Part shown: positions 1-11,084 of the stretch, piece by piece
Layout: every line of letters begins with the position of its first letter
Numbering within the stretch: the first letter of the stretch is position 1
Source: Candidatus Binatia bacterium
GTDB taxonomy: Bacteria > Desulfobacterota > Binatia > UBA12015
NCBI GenBank assembly: GCA_029248525.1
Contig: JAQWJE010000049.1
Location: 124,001-188,000 of the forward strand
Reading direction: 5' to 3'
DNA length: 64,000 nucleotides
Translations under genes and position numbers: made by a program
The notes under the pieces: generated by a model
Database searches by the model: none
What the model was told of the DNA's origin: nothing
Seen by the model: only the letters and a program-made list of their open reading frames with translations

Positions 1-855
1 ATAAACAGGTCCCTCGGGTGCGAGATAATCCATCAAGTCCGCGCGTCCACCCAAGGCTGCCAGCGGTAATCCTCCACCGATCACCTTGCCGAGTGCGGTC
101 AGGTCAGCCTTGATCCCGAAGAGCTCCTGAGCGCCACCCCGAGCCACGCGCAAGCCCGTAATCACCTCATCGAAAATGACCAGACCACCAGCAGCGTGGG
201 TCGCTGCCACCACCGCCTCGAGGTAACCGGGGTCGGGAGGAACCACCCCCATATTGGCAGCGATGGGCTCGATTATCACCGCAGCTACAGGGTTTTCTTC
301 GGCCAGGGAGGCCTGCAGTGCCTCGAGGTCATTGTAGGGGACGACGCTGGTCAGAGCACCAATATCCGGTGGGACACCCGCGCTATCCGGTACGCCGAGT
401 GTCGCCGCACCCGAACCGGCCTTCACCAGGAGGCCGTCGCTATGCCCGTGATAGCAGCCGTCCATCTTTATGATGCGATCCCGTCCCGTAGCCCCCCGGG
501 CGAGTCGGATGGCGGTCATGGTTGCTTCCGTTCCGGAAGTGACCAGACGCACTTTCTCGATCGAGGGAAATGCTTCCACGATGCGCTCGCCCAATTCGAT
601 TTCAGGAGGCGTTGGCGCCCCGAAGCCTGTCCCTCGTTTCGCCACATGCAGCACCGCGTTGACCACATCGGGGTGGGCATGACCCGCGATCAACGGGCCC
701 CAGGCGCAGACCATGTCGAGATAGCCATTCCCATCGGCATCGAAGACCTCGGCTCCACGCCCTCGAACCAGAACGAGCGGATCTCCACCAACCGCGTTCC
801 AAGCCCGAACGGGACTGTTCACACCCGCGGGCGCGACCTTGCGCGCTCGCTCCAT
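1..855 (-). CDS. hemL: Glutamate-1-semialdehyde 2,1-aminomutase, 3'-truncated by window edge
   Basis: PLP-dependent enzyme that turns glutamate-1-semialdehyde into 5-aminolevulinate in C5-pathway tetrapyrrole synthesis. Reading leftwards, the frame gives the HemL N-terminal signature [11 protein letters not shown], then [32 protein letters not shown], the PLP aspartate region [16 protein letters not shown] and the lysine segment [16 protein letters not shown]. About 285 codons are present; the C-terminal third lies outside the window. The start is uncertain. ATG at 855 leaves only ten residues before the VNSPVRA motif, whereas E. coli HemL has about 16; an in-frame TTG at 879 would give a more usual length but has no well-placed ribosome site. 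Divergent from dnaA. Confidence 0.93.
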   Translation of the reverse strand, partial: MERARKVAPAGVNSPVRAWNAVGGDPLVLVRGRGAEVFDADGNGYLDMVCAWGPLIAGHAHPDVVNAVLHVAKRGTGFGAPTPPEIELGERIVEAFPSIEKVRLVTSGTEATMTAIRLARGATGRDRIIKMDGCYHGHSDGLLVKAGSGAATLGVPDSAGVPPDIGALTSVVPYNDLEALQASLAEENPVAAVIIEPIAANMGVVPPDPGYLEAVVAATHAAGGLVIFDEVITGLRVARGGAQELFGIKADLTALGKVIGGGLPLAALGGRADLMDYLAPEGPVY

Positions 856-1213
856 CAGCTTCTTCGATGTCTCCTGCAAACCAATTCTGACAATATCGAA
901 ATTTTTTCCTTTGCAAAATTGGTGGCCTAAGGAATTCATCGGAACGAGGTCTTGAATCTTCTCCAAGGTCGGCTTAAAAAGCGCCTTCCGCGGCAAACCG
1001 ACGCGGTTCCAACATTCATTTTTTTGCTTTACATTTTCGACAGACTTCAGCTGTTTTCAGCAGATGAAGTGGGTCGGAAACACCTACGTTATACCCCAGT
1101 GGAAAACTTTGCGTCGGGAAACCTGTAACATCCCGAATCTTCTGCGGAATTTATACTTTCCCACACCCCCTGTGCGGCTGTGGAGAAGTAGGAGAAAGGT
1201 CGTTGGTATAGGC
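856..1213. promoter_or_regulatory. hemL-dnaA divergent intergenic region with a DnaA-box-like site
   Basis: This 358-bp gap contains no convincing gene. It has AT-rich patches near 885-930 and 1010-1050. A site TGTGGAGAA at 1179-1187 differs by one base from the DnaA-box reverse complement TGTGGATAA. Weaker two-mismatch versions lie at 1098-1106 and 1157-1165. The location just before dnaA would suit autoregulation by DnaA. An open frame does extend dnaA upstream to 1064, but those 50 codons do not resemble DnaA domain I, so I leave them out. Confidence 0.45.
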
Positions 1214-2563
1214 ATGGAGAGCTGGCAAAGAGCTCAGCGGATACTCCGCCAGAACGTTGGTGAAGAGCACTACGATGCTTGGATCAAACCCCTGCGTTTG
1301 GGAAGCCTGGTGGCCGGTCGTGCGGTGATCCATGTACCAAGTAAATTTTACCGCGATTGGGTGAGCCGGAACTATCTCGAGCTCCTCCAGGCGTCACTTC
1401 GAGAAGGTGACGGGCCGGATCCCGAAATTGTTTTCGAGATCGACGGCGGCAAACAACACGAACTCTTCGCGGCCCGGCAGGCCGATCAACCGGCACCCGC
1501 ACGCAAGCGTGCGCCCCGATCCCGCGCCCGCCGCGGCAATTTGGTCGAACGCTATACCTTTGAATCGTTTGTCGTCGGGCCGAGTAACCAATTCGCCCAT
1601 GCGGCCGCGCTCGCTGTCGCCTCCAAACCCGGTGAACTTTATAATCCGCTCTTCATTTATGGATCCGTCGGCATCGGAAAGACTCATTTGGTCAATGCGA
1701 TCGGGCATCGCGTTCTAGAAAAAAACCCGATGGCCAAAATCGCCTACCTGTCCAGTGAGTCCTTCGTAAATGATCTGATCACTTCGTTGCGACAGGACAA
1801 GATGGCAGATTTCAAGACTCGGTTCCGGAAGGTGGACCTCCTGATCCTCGACGACGCCCAGTTCCTGGCGGGCCGCGAGAGGACACAGGAAGAATTCTTC
1901 CATACCTTCAATTCCCTGCACGAATCTCATAAACAAATCGTCCTGACATCCGATAAATTCCCCAAGGATATTCCTGACTTGGAAGAACGTCTGCGAAATC
2001 GATTCGAATGGGGCCTCACCGCAGATATCCAGGCGCCCGAGATCGAGACCCGAGTCGCCATTGTGCAGGCCAAGGCGATTCAGGCCGGTCTCAAGCTCCC
2101 CAACGACGTCGGTGATTTTGTCGCCGAGTGCGTCGGTGACAACGTCCGAGAGATCGAAGGTGCCATCACCCGCCTCGGTGCCATGGCCTCCCTCACGGAC
2201 CAGACAATCAATCTCGCGTTCGCGCGCGAAGTCCTTTCCCGCCAGACGCGCCGCGCGGTCACGCCGACCAGTATCGCTGAAATTCAGGATGCGGTTGCCA
2301 GTCATTTTCGTCTCTCGGTATCCGAAATTTGCTCCAAGAGGCGCACGCAGCATATCGCCCTGGCCCGCCAGATTGCGATGTATCTGGCCCGGGAGATCAT
2401 CGGAACCTCCTACCCGGCGATCGGCGACGCTTTCGGCGGACGAGACCATTCCACGGTGATTCACGCCTGCGACAAGATTCGCAAGGGAATCCATCGGGAT
2501 ACGGGTTTGAGCCAGACGGTTCAGACGCTCGATCAAGCTGTCCGCCGTCCCGCGACCAACTGA
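1214..2563 (+). CDS. dnaA: Chromosomal replication initiator protein DnaA
   Basis: Binds DnaA boxes at oriC, oligomerises with ATP and opens the duplex. The 449-residue product is of normal length. Domain I begins MESWQRAQRILRQNV; residues about 70-110 form a short basic linker. The AAA+ domain has Walker A GSVGIGKTH (150-158) and Walker B LLILDDAQ (209-216). The C-terminal helix-turn-helix ends in the box-binding signature GRDHSTVIHA. ATG 1214 was chosen because it matches the family N-terminus; a purine-rich AGGAGAAAGG lies about 14 bases upstream, a little far. It heads the + strand series dnaA, dnaN, gyrB, gyrA. Confidence 0.97.
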   Translation: MESWQRAQRILRQNVGEEHYDAWIKPLRLGSLVAGRAVIHVPSKFYRDWVSRNYLELLQASLREGDGPDPEIVFEIDGGKQHELFAARQADQPAPARKRAPRSRARRGNLVERYTFESFVVGPSNQFAHAAALAVASKPGELYNPLFIYGSVGIGKTHLVNAIGHRVLEKNPMAKIAYLSSESFVNDLITSLRQDKMADFKTRFRKVDLLILDDAQFLAGRERTQEEFFHTFNSLHESHKQIVLTSDKFPKDIPDLEERLRNRFEWGLTADIQAPEIETRVAIVQAKAIQAGLKLPNDVGDFVAECVGDNVREIEGAITRLGAMASLTDQTINLAFAREVLSRQTRRAVTPTSIAEIQDAVASHFRLSVSEICSKRRTQHIALARQIAMYLAREIIGTSYPAIGDAFGGRDHSTVIHACDKIRKGIHRDTGLSQTVQTLDQAVRRPATN

Positions 2564-2876
2564 TTCCGGATTATCGGCCTTTTGGATGGTGCAGGGGCGA
2601 TCCCGGGAAGGGCTTCGTGTTATCCCCTATGTGGAAAATCTGTTTGAAAGTTGAGTGCTACCCGGGGAAAGATTCTTCGGTTTGCTTCTGGACGCAATTC
2701 CGGGGATTTTCATGAACGGATTATGGACAGCCCTTTCCCCTTGGCAGTCTAGGTGATTCGTTAGTTTTCCACCGAATCCACAGCCTCTACTACTACTAGT
2801 TAATTAATTTAGACTCATAAGTAGTTTAGAGGGTGCAGGAGCTGAGGGAGCTTCCGACAAAGGAAATTACAAGATC
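2564..2876. other. Candidate chromosome origin (oriC) between dnaA and dnaN
   Basis: The 313-bp gap has no gene. DnaA-box-like sites include TGTGGAAAA (2630-2638, one mismatch to TGTGGATAA) and, with two mismatches each, TTATCCCCT (2620-2628), TTTTCCACC (2765-2773) and GAATCCACA (2774-2782). The last two abut. They are followed by a short GCCT spacer, the trinucleotide run at 2787-2798 and AT-rich sequence to about 2825. This order (boxes, GC spacer, CTA/TAG trios, AT-rich) matches the basal unwinding system known from bacterial origins. Position between dnaA and dnaN is typical. No replication data are available here. Confidence 0.75.
2787..2798. repeat. CTA x4 trinucleotide run, candidate DnaA-trios
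   Basis: CTACTACTACTA, read on the other strand as TAG repeats, lies four bases after the second of two abutting DnaA-box-like nonamers and is followed by GTTAATTAATTTAGA. In Bacillus subtilis, 3'-GAT-5' trios placed the same way next to boxes stabilise DnaA filaments on single-stranded DNA. The role here is inferred from position and repeat register. Confidence 0.65.
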
Positions 2877-3992
2877 ATGGAATTCACAATCGACAGATCA
2901 GATCTCATGCAAAGTCTGGGACTCGCGCAGGGTGTCGTCGAGAGACGCAACACGATGCCGATTTTGGCTAACGTCCTTCTCGAAGCTGAAGGAGACAGCC
3001 TCTCGATCTCTGCCACCGACCTTGAGGTTCATTTAAAGCGAACCTGTGGAGCCAAGATCAAGAAGCCGGGATCGGCAACGGTAGGCGCTCGGAAACTTTT
3101 CGAGTTGATCCGCGAACTCGGTGCCGGCGAAGTAACAATCCGTTCGCTTGATAATGACTTCGTTGAGGTGACGTCCAATCGGTCGAAAGTAAAATTGGTT
3201 GGTCTCGCGCCGGCTGATTTCCCGACATTTCCAACCGGTAGCGCAAAGGGTGGAACCACCATCGAACTCGCCGTTGAGAGCCTTCAGTCGGCCATAGACA
3301 GGACTTTATTCGCTGTTTCGACCGACGATACACGATCACATTTAGGAGGCGTTCTCCTGACCCCGATCGATGGAGGATTCCGGTTTGTGGGGACAGACGG
3401 GCATCGATTGGCTCTAGCTGATGTCCAAACCGGGAAAAGCGAGAAGGATTCGGTTGAAAAAGGAATTATTCTGCCGCGAAAAGGTCTCGCGGAACTGCGA
3501 AAACTTCTCGATGAAGCCGAAGGGAAGGCGAATATTCGCTTGCTTGGAAACGCGATCCGCGTTGAGCAGAGCAACGTGGACCTGGTGATGCGGTTGGTGG
3601 ACGGAGAATTTCCGAATTACGAACAGGTTGTCCCGGAAAGCACGAAGATATCGGTCGCTGTCGACAAGGGAGAGCTTTTTGCAGCGCTGAAACGCGTATC
3701 GGTCGTTGCCAGTGATCGGGCGCGCGGGGTTCGTCTGAATCTGGAAAAGGGAATGATGCAAGTTTCCGCCAGCAGTCCGGATTTCGGCGAGGCCAGTGAA
3801 GAACTGGCCGTTGAATACCAGGGAAGTGCTGTCGAGGTCGGTTTCAATGCCCGGTACCTCACAGATGTGCTTGGTGTTCTGGCTGAGGATCAGAGAGTTG
3901 TTCTGGGGCTTTCCGATGAAACCAGCGCCGGTGTCATTTCGACCGAAGAAGACGATTCCTACCGTTATGTCGTGATGCCGATGCGTCTCTGA
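2877..3992 (+). CDS. dnaN: DNA polymerase III beta subunit (sliding clamp)
   Basis: Ring-shaped clamp that tethers the replicative polymerase to DNA. The 371 residues match family length and fold into three topologically similar domains. Recognisable segments are MEFTIDRSDLMQSLGLAQGV and RNTMPILANVLLEA at the N-terminus, GTDGHRLALADV in the middle, VDGEFPNYEQVVP opening domain III, and the C-terminal YRYVVMPMRL that forms part of the partner-binding cleft. AAAGGA precedes the ATG by about ten bases. gyrB follows after 164 bp without the frequently intervening recF. Confidence 0.97.
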   Translation: MEFTIDRSDLMQSLGLAQGVVERRNTMPILANVLLEAEGDSLSISATDLEVHLKRTCGAKIKKPGSATVGARKLFELIRELGAGEVTIRSLDNDFVEVTSNRSKVKLVGLAPADFPTFPTGSAKGGTTIELAVESLQSAIDRTLFAVSTDDTRSHLGGVLLTPIDGGFRFVGTDGHRLALADVQTGKSEKDSVEKGIILPRKGLAELRKLLDEAEGKANIRLLGNAIRVEQSNVDLVMRLVDGEFPNYEQVVPESTKISVAVDKGELFAALKRVSVVASDRARGVRLNLEKGMMQVSASSPDFGEASEELAVEYQGSAVEVGFNARYLTDVLGVLAEDQRVVLGLSDETSAGVISTEEDDSYRYVVMPMRL

Positions 3993-4114
3993 TGCTCTGA
4001 ATTACGCCGGAAAAAGAAGATCCGGGAAGATCGGGGAGGATCCTCGGAGCGGAGCTTTGGAAACCCCGTAAAACCAGGCTCAATTCCCTTTGGATCGGGC
4101 TCTTCTTCTGCTAA

Positions 4115-6595
<2,481 letters not shown>

Positions 6596-6605
6596 GGGAA
6601 TCTCG

Positions 6606-9107
6606 ATGGCGCAGCGCATACCGGTAAGCATCGAAGACGAAATGCGTCAGTCCTATATGGACTACGCGATGAGCGTGATCATTGGGCGCGCACTGCCCGA
6701 TGCACGCGATGGACTGAAACCGGTCCATCGACGTGTTCTCTTCGCGATGAACGAACTGGGCGTGCAGTGGAATCGCTCCTATAAAAAGTCCGCGCGAATC
6801 GTGGGCGATGTGATCGGCAAATATCACCCCCACGGGGATGCTGCGGCCTACGCAACATTGGTGCGAATGACTCAGGATTTCGCGATGCGTTATCCATTGG
6901 TCGATGGTCAGGGAAACTTTGGCTCCGTCGACGGAGACTCGGCAGCAGCCCAGCGTTATACCGAAGCTCGTCTTGAGCGAATCGCAAGTGAAATGCTCGA
7001 AGATATCGATCGGGAGACGGTCGATTTCATCGCGAACTACGATGAGAGCGAACATGAGCCAGCGGTTCTCCCGGCAAAAATCCCGAACCTTTTGCTCAAC
7101 GGCGCCTCGGGGATCGCGGTCGGTATGGCGACCAATATCCCTCCCCATAATCTCAACGAGGTGGTGGATGGATGCGTAGCTCTCCTCGCGCAACCAGAGT
7201 TGAGCTCGCTCGATTTGATGGAGTATATTCCGGGCCCGGATTTTCCGACAGGCGGGTTTATCTGTGGGCGCGCGCCCATTCGTGAAGCCTATGCGACCGG
7301 CCGAGGAATTCTGCAGGTCCGTGCGAGCGCGGAGATCGAGGAAAACGAGAAGACCGGACGCGAGAAGATCGTCGTCGATGCCATTCCTTATCAGGTGAAC
7401 AAGGCTCGCCTGATCGAGCGCATCGCCGAACTGGTCAACGACAAGAAGATCGAGGGGATTTCGGACCTTCGTGATGAGTCGGATCGCAGCGGGATGCGGA
7501 TTGTTGTCGAACTGAAGCGCGACGCGAACTCGCAGGTCGTTCTGAACCAACTCTATCGTCACACTGCGATGCAGGATTCCTTTGGTGTGAATCTTCTTGC
7601 GATTGTCGAAGGGCGTCCCAAGCTTCTGAATTTACGAGAGGCACTGGTTGTCTTCCTCGATCACCGGCGTGAAGTCGTTACGCGGCGAACACTTTTTGAT
7701 TTGCGCAAGGCAGAGGAACGGCTTCATATTCTCGAGGGTCTGAAAATTGCGCTGGATAATCTTGATGCCGTGATTGCCTTGATTCGAGCATCCAAAAGCC
7801 CGGTCGAAGCCAAGAACGATCTGATCGGGACCTTCGCTCTTTCCGACCGTCAAGCGCAGGCAATTCTGGATATGCGTCTGCAGCGTTTGACCAACCTCGA
7901 ACGCGACAAGATTCTCGAAGAGCACCAGGAAATGGTCGAATTGATCGGCCGTCTCAAGCATATCCTCGCAACGCCATCCGAGATCGACGGCATCATTCGC
8001 GGCGAGCTCGAAGGCATCAAGGAGCGCTACGGGGACGAACGAAGGTGTACCATCATCGAGGCCGCCGGCGATCTCTCGATGGAAGATCTTACGCCGCGCG
8101 AAGACGTGGTCGTGACGGTCTCACACGCAGGCTATGTGAAGCGAATTGAGGCAACAGAGTATCGAGCCCAGAAACGAGGCGGGCGCGGGAAGAAGGGCGC
8201 GACCGCGCGAGACGAAGACTTCATCGAGCAGGTTTTTGTTGCCTCGACACATGATATCCTGCTGTTCCTCACCAACTCGGGAAAACTTCATTGGCGCAAG
8301 GTGTATGAGATCCCACCCGGAAGTCGAATCGCTCGCGGCAAGGCGATCGTCAATTTGTTGCAGTTGGAGTCTGGCGAGAAGGTCTCGACATTCCTTCCCA
8401 TTCACGAGTTCAGCGAGGGCCCGCACGTTTTGTTTGCGACTCGAAAAGGGACGGTCAAGAAGACGCCCCTGATGGCTTATTCGAGGCGACGGACAGCCGG
8501 CATCATCGCAATCAACCTCGATGAGGACGACGAACTGATTGGTGCGTCCCTGGTCGATCCGGGGCAAGAGGTTCTGCTCTCGAGTCGCAACGGGATGGCT
8601 ATTCGCTTCCCGCAGGAAGGCGTGCGCTCGATGGGTCGCTCGGCTGGTGGCGTTCGCGGTATTCATCTGAGCACGGGCGACCAGGTGGTCAGTCTCGAGA
8701 TTCTTGCAGCCGAAGCTCGTCTTCTGACGGTTTCGGAGAAGGGGCAGGGAAAACGCAGCGCTCTGGAGGATTATCGAAGTCAGTCGCGCGGTGGCAAGGG
8801 CATCCGCACGATGAAGGTCGGTACCAAGACGGGTGACGTTGTCGCTGTCGTGCAAGTTTCGGACGATGACGAATTGATGCTGGTCACGGATCGTGGCCGC
8901 CTGATCCGCCTTCGTGTTGAAGATATTCGTGTGGTCGGAAGAAACACTCAGGGTGTGAAGCTGATTGAAATCGATGATGGCGAGAGGCTGGTAAGTCTCG
9001 CACGGGTCGATGACTCGAACGAATCCGAGGAGTCTTCCGAGAGTGGCACGGATGTCGAACCCGGGCCGACGAGCACAGGTCCGTCGACCGAGACATCCGG
9101 GGATTAA
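6606..9107 (+). CDS. gyrA: DNA gyrase subunit A
   Basis: DNA-cleaving and rejoining subunit of gyrase. The 833 residues comprise the winged-helix/tower breakage-reunion domain with catalytic tyrosine 118 in AQRYTEARL, and a C-terminal beta-pinwheel. The GyrA-box is present as [10 protein letters not shown], near residue 520. The tail after about 800 is acidic and Ser/Thr rich. The quinolone-determining stretch reads [15 protein letters not shown], with Ala79 and Ala83 at the positions of E. coli Ser83 and Asp87. It ends three bases from the convergent dihydrouridine synthase gene. Confidence 0.97.
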   Translation: MAQRIPVSIEDEMRQSYMDYAMSVIIGRALPDARDGLKPVHRRVLFAMNELGVQWNRSYKKSARIVGDVIGKYHPHGDAAAYATLVRMTQDFAMRYPLVDGQGNFGSVDGDSAAAQRYTEARLERIASEMLEDIDRETVDFIANYDESEHEPAVLPAKIPNLLLNGASGIAVGMATNIPPHNLNEVVDGCVALLAQPELSSLDLMEYIPGPDFPTGGFICGRAPIREAYATGRGILQVRASAEIEENEKTGREKIVVDAIPYQVNKARLIERIAELVNDKKIEGISDLRDESDRSGMRIVVELKRDANSQVVLNQLYRHTAMQDSFGVNLLAIVEGRPKLLNLREALVVFLDHRREVVTRRTLFDLRKAEERLHILEGLKIALDNLDAVIALIRASKSPVEAKNDLIGTFALSDRQAQAILDMRLQRLTNLERDKILEEHQEMVELIGRLKHILATPSEIDGIIRGELEGIKERYGDERRCTIIEAAGDLSMEDLTPREDVVVTVSHAGYVKRIEATEYRAQKRGGRGKKGATARDEDFIEQVFVASTHDILLFLTNSGKLHWRKVYEIPPGSRIARGKAIVNLLQLESGEKVSTFLPIHEFSEGPHVLFATRKGTVKKTPLMAYSRRRTAGIIAINLDEDDELIGASLVDPGQEVLLSSRNGMAIRFPQEGVRSMGRSAGGVRGIHLSTGDQVVSLEILAAEARLLTVSEKGQGKRSALEDYRSQSRGGKGIRTMKVGTKTGDVVAVVQVSDDDELMLVTDRGRLIRLRVEDIRVVGRNTQGVKLIEIDDGERLVSLARVDDSNESEESSESGTDVEPGPTSTGPSTETSGD

Positions 9108-9110
9108 GTC

Positions 9111-10178
9111 CTAGCTGCGCAAGGTCGTTCTCTCGGTCATATGTTGGGGCTTGGCAAAGAAGTCGTCAGAGATTTCAGCCATGCTGTCGAGGTCCGGAGC
9201 CGAATTGACCCGACGCCAAAATTCGTGGCCGAAGGCGAGCCAACGTCCACCCCAATGAACAAAAAACCTCGATCGCCGACGAGCATCTTCGGGGGAGAAG
9301 AACTCCTCGGCGACCTCGCGAAATTTACGAAAGGCCTCGGGGTACTCCGCACCTTCAGCATACCGCCCCTTCGGGGCGCCACCGTCGCGTCCCGGGGGTG
9401 GCGCGAACCCTGCCATCTCGCCGATTTGCCATAAAATCCAGGGACGGGCTACCGCTGCGCGGCCGATCATCACGCCATCGCATCCGGTCCGGCGCAAGAG
9501 ATCGAGAGCGTCATCGGCTGTCTGTACGTCGCCGTTACCGATGACGGGGATTTGCACAGCGTCGCGCACTCGAGCCAGATAGTCCCAACGGGCGAAGCCG
9601 CGTCTTTTTTGGGAGGCGATACGTGGATGGACAGTTAGCCACGACGCACCAGCACTCTCGAGCATGCGCGCGAAGTCCAATAGATAATCAGGGTCGTCTT
9701 TCAAGCCGGTTCTCAACTTGACGGACACCGGTCTCGTGGAGTGGCGAACGGTGGCGCGAACGACTTCCTCTGCGTATTTTGGGTCGCCCATCAGGGCGAC
9801 TCCCCAGTTATGCTTCAGTGCCTTGTCCACGGGACAACCCATATTGATATCAATAGCCGCGGGTCGCATGGCCTCGAGTTTCTCGAGCGCGATTTCAATG
9901 AAGCGCTCTTCGTTGGCGAGCAACTGAGGAACCAGATTGGTCTCCTCGGCAGTATGGCGAGTTTCGGGTCGATCGCCCACACGCTCGGCTGACAGGCGTC
10001 TCGAAGAGAGCATTTCGGTGAACACCAATGATTTGGCGCCTTCAGGAGTATAGGAGCGCAGGGTCTCACGAAGCGCAACATGAGAAAGCCCAACCATCGG
10101 GGCGAGAAAGAAGGGAAAGTTGACCTGAATTCCCGAGTTCTCAAGCGCAGCCCAGCGTTCGCGCGGAAAGAGCGTCAT
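9111..10178 (-). CDS. tRNA-dihydrouridine synthase (Dus family)
   Basis: Flavoenzyme that reduces specific uridines in tRNA to dihydrouridine. The TIM barrel starts PFFLAPMVGLSHVALR. The catalytic cysteine is in DINMGCPVDKALKHNWG, FMN-phosphate and tRNA contacts are in VSVKLRTG and VHPRIASQKRRG, and the last barrel strands are IPVIGNGDV and DGVMIGRAAVARPW. At 355 residues it is of family length with the usual helical C-terminal domain. Overall it is closest to the DusB/DusA-type architecture; I do not assign a specific uridine position. The gene converges on gyrA. Confidence 0.9.
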   Translation of the reverse strand: MTLFPRERWAALENSGIQVNFPFFLAPMVGLSHVALRETLRSYTPEGAKSLVFTEMLSSRRLSAERVGDRPETRHTAEETNLVPQLLANEERFIEIALEKLEAMRPAAIDINMGCPVDKALKHNWGVALMGDPKYAEEVVRATVRHSTRPVSVKLRTGLKDDPDYLLDFARMLESAGASWLTVHPRIASQKRRGFARWDYLARVRDAVQIPVIGNGDVQTADDALDLLRRTGCDGVMIGRAAVARPWILWQIGEMAGFAPPPGRDGGAPKGRYAEGAEYPEAFRKFREVAEEFFSPEDARRRSRFFVHWGGRWLAFGHEFWRRVNSAPDLDSMAEISDDFFAKPQHMTERTTLRS

Positions 10179-10292
10179 TGGATCAAGTGTCGCGATCGCG
10201 GGCTACAGGCGCAAGACCTCGGTTGAAGCGGCTGCTTCGGTGGTGCAAGATGGCGGAGGTTCTTTGCAGAGACTCCAAGGAGGGAAAAGATC

Positions 10293-11066
10293 TTGCGAGT
10301 GATCCCGGTCCCCGTTCTTCAAGACAATTATAGCTACCTCATCGTTCCACCGGACGAACCGATCGCGGCGGTGGTCGACTGTGTTGAAGTTGCACCGGTC
10401 GTGGAGGCCGCCAGGGAGATCGGCGTCGAGATCACCGCCATCCTGTCGACGCACCATCACTGGGATCACGTAGGCGGTAACGCGGAGCTTGCCGAGGCGC
10501 GGAGTGTCGAGGTTTACGGTAGCGCCGACGATGCGGACCGTATCCCGGCAATTACGCATCAAGTTCGGGAGGGCGACCAGCTGCATATCGGTTCGCTGAC
10601 GGCCGAGATTCTCTTGATACCGGCACATACCAGCGGGCATATCGCTTATTATTTTCCACAGGAGAGAACCGTGTTTACCGGCGATACGCTCTTCGCAGGG
10701 GGTTGTGGACGCTTGTTCGAGGGGGACGCCGGGCAGATGATGCGATCGCTCGAGAAGCTGAATCAGCTGCCGTCGGACACCAAGGTTTATTGTGGTCACG
10801 AATATACGATCCGAAATCTGGAGTTTGCCGAGACACTGGAACCGCGCAGCAAGGCAATCCAGGATAAACTTGTGTGGTCGCGAGCCCGCCGCCGGGAGGG
10901 GCAACCAACCGTACCGACCACCTTGGCCTCGGAGCGTGAGACGAACCCTTTTTTGCGCACAGGGAGTCCGGAACTACGCGCGACTCTCGAACGCCTTTTT
11001 CCCGATACCGAGGATCAGGATGAGACGCGCTTTGCACAAGCTCGACTTCTGAAAGACGAGTTCTGA
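10293..11066 (+). CDS. gloB: Hydroxyacylglutathione hydrolase (glyoxalase II)
   Basis: Metallo-beta-lactamase-fold thioesterase that hydrolyses S-D-lactoylglutathione in methylglyoxal detoxification. The sequence has the binuclear metal motif THHHWDHVGG, a second metal histidine in PAHTSGHIAYY, the aspartate/histidine set FTGDTLFAGGCGRLFEG, and CGHEYTIRNLEFA typical of the C-terminal glutathione-binding domain. The 257 residues match GloB. The start is a TTG preceded by a strong AAGGAGGG (10277-10284), which decides the start. Presence of glutathione is supported by gshA at 52.7 kb. Confidence 0.93.
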   Translation: MRVIPVPVLQDNYSYLIVPPDEPIAAVVDCVEVAPVVEAAREIGVEITAILSTHHHWDHVGGNAELAEARSVEVYGSADDADRIPAITHQVREGDQLHIGSLTAEILLIPAHTSGHIAYYFPQERTVFTGDTLFAGGCGRLFEGDAGQMMRSLEKLNQLPSDTKVYCGHEYTIRNLEFAETLEPRSKAIQDKLVWSRARRREGQPTVPTTLASERETNPFLRTGSPELRATLERLFPDTEDQDETRFAQARLLKDEF

Positions 11067-11084
11067 GCGGGTCGGGCCAATCGG

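Noticed and set aside
1064-1213. Upstream in-frame extension of dnaA by 50 codons
   Set aside because: The extra residues are basic and Trp/Arg-rich without resemblance to DnaA domain I, and they cover the likely promoter and DnaA-box-like sites; ATG 1214 matches the family start.
1715-2536. 273-codon frame antisense to dnaA
   Set aside because: Shadow of a highly conserved gene; no ribosome site or recognisable motif.
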